Source of the DNA: Bacillota bacterium
GTDB taxonomy: Bacteria; Bacillota_A; Clostridia; DSM-8532
Length of the DNA: 7,971 nt
Reading direction: 5' to 3'
Assembly (NCBI GenBank): GCA_023424865.1
Contig: JAFADM010000218.1
Coordinates: 1 to 7,971, forward strand
Shown here: positions 6,919 to 7,971 of the stretch, in pieces
Position numbering within the stretch: the stretch's first letter is position 1
Layout: every line of letters starts with the position of its first letter
The notes under the pieces: generated by a model
Databases searched by the model: none
The model's input: only the letters and a program-made list of their open reading frames with translations
Told to the model about the DNA's origin: nothing
Position numbers and translations under genes: made by a program

Positions 6919-6948
6919 ATTTTACCAAACATCCGTTCCGGATGTAAA
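6919..6948 (-). promoter_or_regulatory. Housekeeping-type promoter for the parE-parC operon
   Basis: On the minus strand, TTTACA (6948-6943) matches the -35 consensus at five of six positions and TAAAAT (6924-6919) matches the -10 consensus at five of six. They are 18 bases apart. A TGG directly before the -10 box gives an extended TGn element. The start point would be near 6912, giving a leader of about 55 bases that contains the hairpin at 6876-6902. No terminator is visible between the chemoreceptor stop and this promoter, so some read-through from the upstream gene is possible. Confidence 0.6.
6929..6945. promoter_or_regulatory. 17-base palindrome inside the parE promoter spacer (possible operator)
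   Basis: ACATCCG and CGGATGT form perfect 7-base inverted arms around a 3-base centre. On the minus strand the order is ACATCCG-GAA-CGGATGT. The element starts within the -35 box and fills most of the spacer, ending 4 bases before the -10 box. A bound dimeric regulator here would block RNA polymerase or, MerR-style, twist an over-long spacer. The cognate protein is not in the window. Confidence 0.45.
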
Positions 6949-6982
6949 GGGTGTTGCAAAAGGAGACACAAATAAAATGGAA

Positions 6983-7971
6983 TTAATAGGTAAAATGTTC
7001 AATAAGTTTCATGAGCATGGTCGTATTTTCCCGCACTGCTGCTATTTCCCCTGAAACATGCTCGGAGCTTGCCAGGATGTCGGTAGCCTTCTGGGCAATA
7101 GCCGTGGTCCCGTTGGCACCCTCCCCTGCGGCCAATGTAACCTCGGAAATGGCTTTTTGCATGTTCTGAATGGAGGCCAGAAGCTCTTCTGAGGATTTAT
7201 TGAACTCCGTCACCAAGGCTTCCACAAAGAGCGCATCGTCATTATAACGGTTGCCTGCTTCCACCAGCATGTCATAATCACCCAGCACCTGCTTTTCCAC
7301 AAAATCTATAAGCTCGTTGGAGCTTCCGGAAAGATTTACCACCGCCTGGGTAATGGTTGTGCTCACCTCGCGGATTTCCGTTACCGTTTTTTTGGATTCT
7401 TCCGCAAGCTTTCTTATTTCCTCAGCTACAACACTGAAGCCCTTACCCGATTCACCGGCCCTTGCAGCCTCAATGGCAGCGTTCAGTGCCAGAAGATTGG
7501 TCTGGGAGGCAATGCCCAGGATAACATCGGTAAGGCGTTCGATATGCTCAATAGACCTTGATTTTTCTATGGCTCCCTTCAAATCCTGCCGTGTTCTCGA
7601 ATACAGGGCATCGGCACTCTGCCTTGAGGCAAAGGCTCTTTCCTTAAGAACAGTGGCTCTTTTATGTATCTCTCTTGCGGCCAGGGCGCCTTCCCCTGCC
7701 TTTTTAGAAATGCTGTCCGCTGCCGATTCAATATCGGAAACCGAGGCATTCATCTCTTCAGAGGAGGCTGCCGTCTCCTCCATTCCTGCCGATATTTCCT
7801 CGGTAACGGAGGAAACCTCTTCAATACCTGCGTTCAGGCTGGTCATGCTCTCGTCGGCAGTAGCCACGGAGGAATGGATATTCTGAGATCCCTTAATAAT
7901 CCCCAGAATGACCTCCTGCTGGGTTTCAATCATGCGGTTGAAGGCCTGAGCCAGCTTGCCGCTCTCATCCT
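6983..7971 (-). CDS. Methyl-accepting chemotaxis protein, C-terminal part (5' end outside the window)
   Basis: The frame is open to the right edge, giving 328 visible residues. The ATG at 7933 is not the start: the upstream codons read [12 protein letters not shown] and run into MIETQQ, the classic end of a HAMP domain, so the sensor domain, membrane helices and most of HAMP lie beyond the window. What follows is the long antiparallel coiled-coil signalling domain that docks CheA and CheW. The conserved hairpin tip, [20 protein letters not shown] then [18 protein letters not shown], is at about visible residues 155-192. E/Q-rich, A/S-rich helices on both sides are the usual methylation regions. 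The end (LIEHFTY) has no CheR-tethering pentapeptide of the NWETF kind. The ligand cannot be inferred. The gene ends 127 bases before parE on the same strand, with no functional link evident. Confidence 0.93.
   Translation of the reverse strand, partial: DESGKLAQAFNRMIETQQEVILGIIKGSQNIHSSVATADESMTSLNAGIEEVSSVTEEISAGMEETAASSEEMNASVSDIESAADSISKKAGEGALAAREIHKRATVLKERAFASRQSADALYSRTRQDLKGAIEKSRSIEHIERLTDVILGIASQTNLLALNAAIEAARAGESGKGFSVVAEEIRKLAEESKKTVTEIREVSTTITQAVVNLSGSSNELIDFVEKQVLGDYDMLVEAGNRYNDDALFVEALVTEFNKSSEELLASIQNMQKAISEVTLAAGEGANGTTAIAQKATDILASSEHVSGEIAAVRENTTMLMKLIEHFTY

Noticed and set aside
6911..6940. GGAAC within the parE promoter region as an ECF -35 box.
   Set aside because: The nearest CG-containing -10 candidate is too far away and does not match CGTC or CGTA. 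The GGAAC is explained by the centre of the palindrome, and a better housekeeping promoter covers the same bases.
7317..7886. A 189-codon open frame on the plus strand opposite the chemoreceptor gene.
   Set aside because: The opposite strand is a clear chemoreceptor signalling domain. Its Ala/Ser/Glu-rich codons leave few stops in the complementary frame, and the antisense product has no recognisable domain.

Overview
The window reads as a chromosomal segment of a low-to-mid GC Gram-positive, anaerobe-type bacterium. Clostridia is the best guess, possibly Lachnospirales. The reasons are strong AGGAGG-type ribosome binding sites, a clostridial style of chemoreceptor signalling domain, and a divergent second type IIA topoisomerase pair. 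The phylum is fairly safe; the order is an inference from family style, not a measurement. Every supported gene lies on the minus strand, so the genes are read from high to low coordinates.

Right end (6983-7971): the C-terminal part of a methyl-accepting chemotaxis protein, entering from beyond the window and carrying the tail of a HAMP domain plus the whole cytoplasmic signalling hairpin. A 127-base gap follows (6856-6982). It holds a good housekeeping-type promoter whose spacer is occupied by a 17-base palindrome, then a strong leader hairpin just ahead of the next ribosome binding site.

Middle (2669-6855): a two-gene operon, parE then parC, separated by 20 bases. It encodes both subunits of a type IIA topoisomerase of the topoisomerase IV kind, with no GyrA box. 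Both subunits keep the catalytic residues but differ from the textbook signatures at many otherwise invariant flanking positions, including a glycine at the classic quinolone-resistance serine.

Left part (205-2572): a tightly packed, translationally coupled cassette. An ECF sigma factor overlaps by 28 bases a membrane anti-sigma factor with a zinc-binding N-terminus, which overlaps by one base a membrane protein. That protein combines a signal peptide, a bactofilin-like beta-helix and a multi-helix membrane tail. The likely scheme is that the anti-sigma factor holds the sigma factor at the membrane, and that the bactofilin-like protein is either the sensor or the effector of an envelope response. 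The first codons of a further membrane protein (1-101) leave the window at the left edge.

There is no sign of a mobile element, CRISPR array, tRNA or rRNA. The window is mostly ordinary chromosome. The most interesting points are the sigma/anti-sigma/exported-bactofilin cassette, the divergent topoisomerase pair, and the palindrome and hairpin that may regulate that pair.
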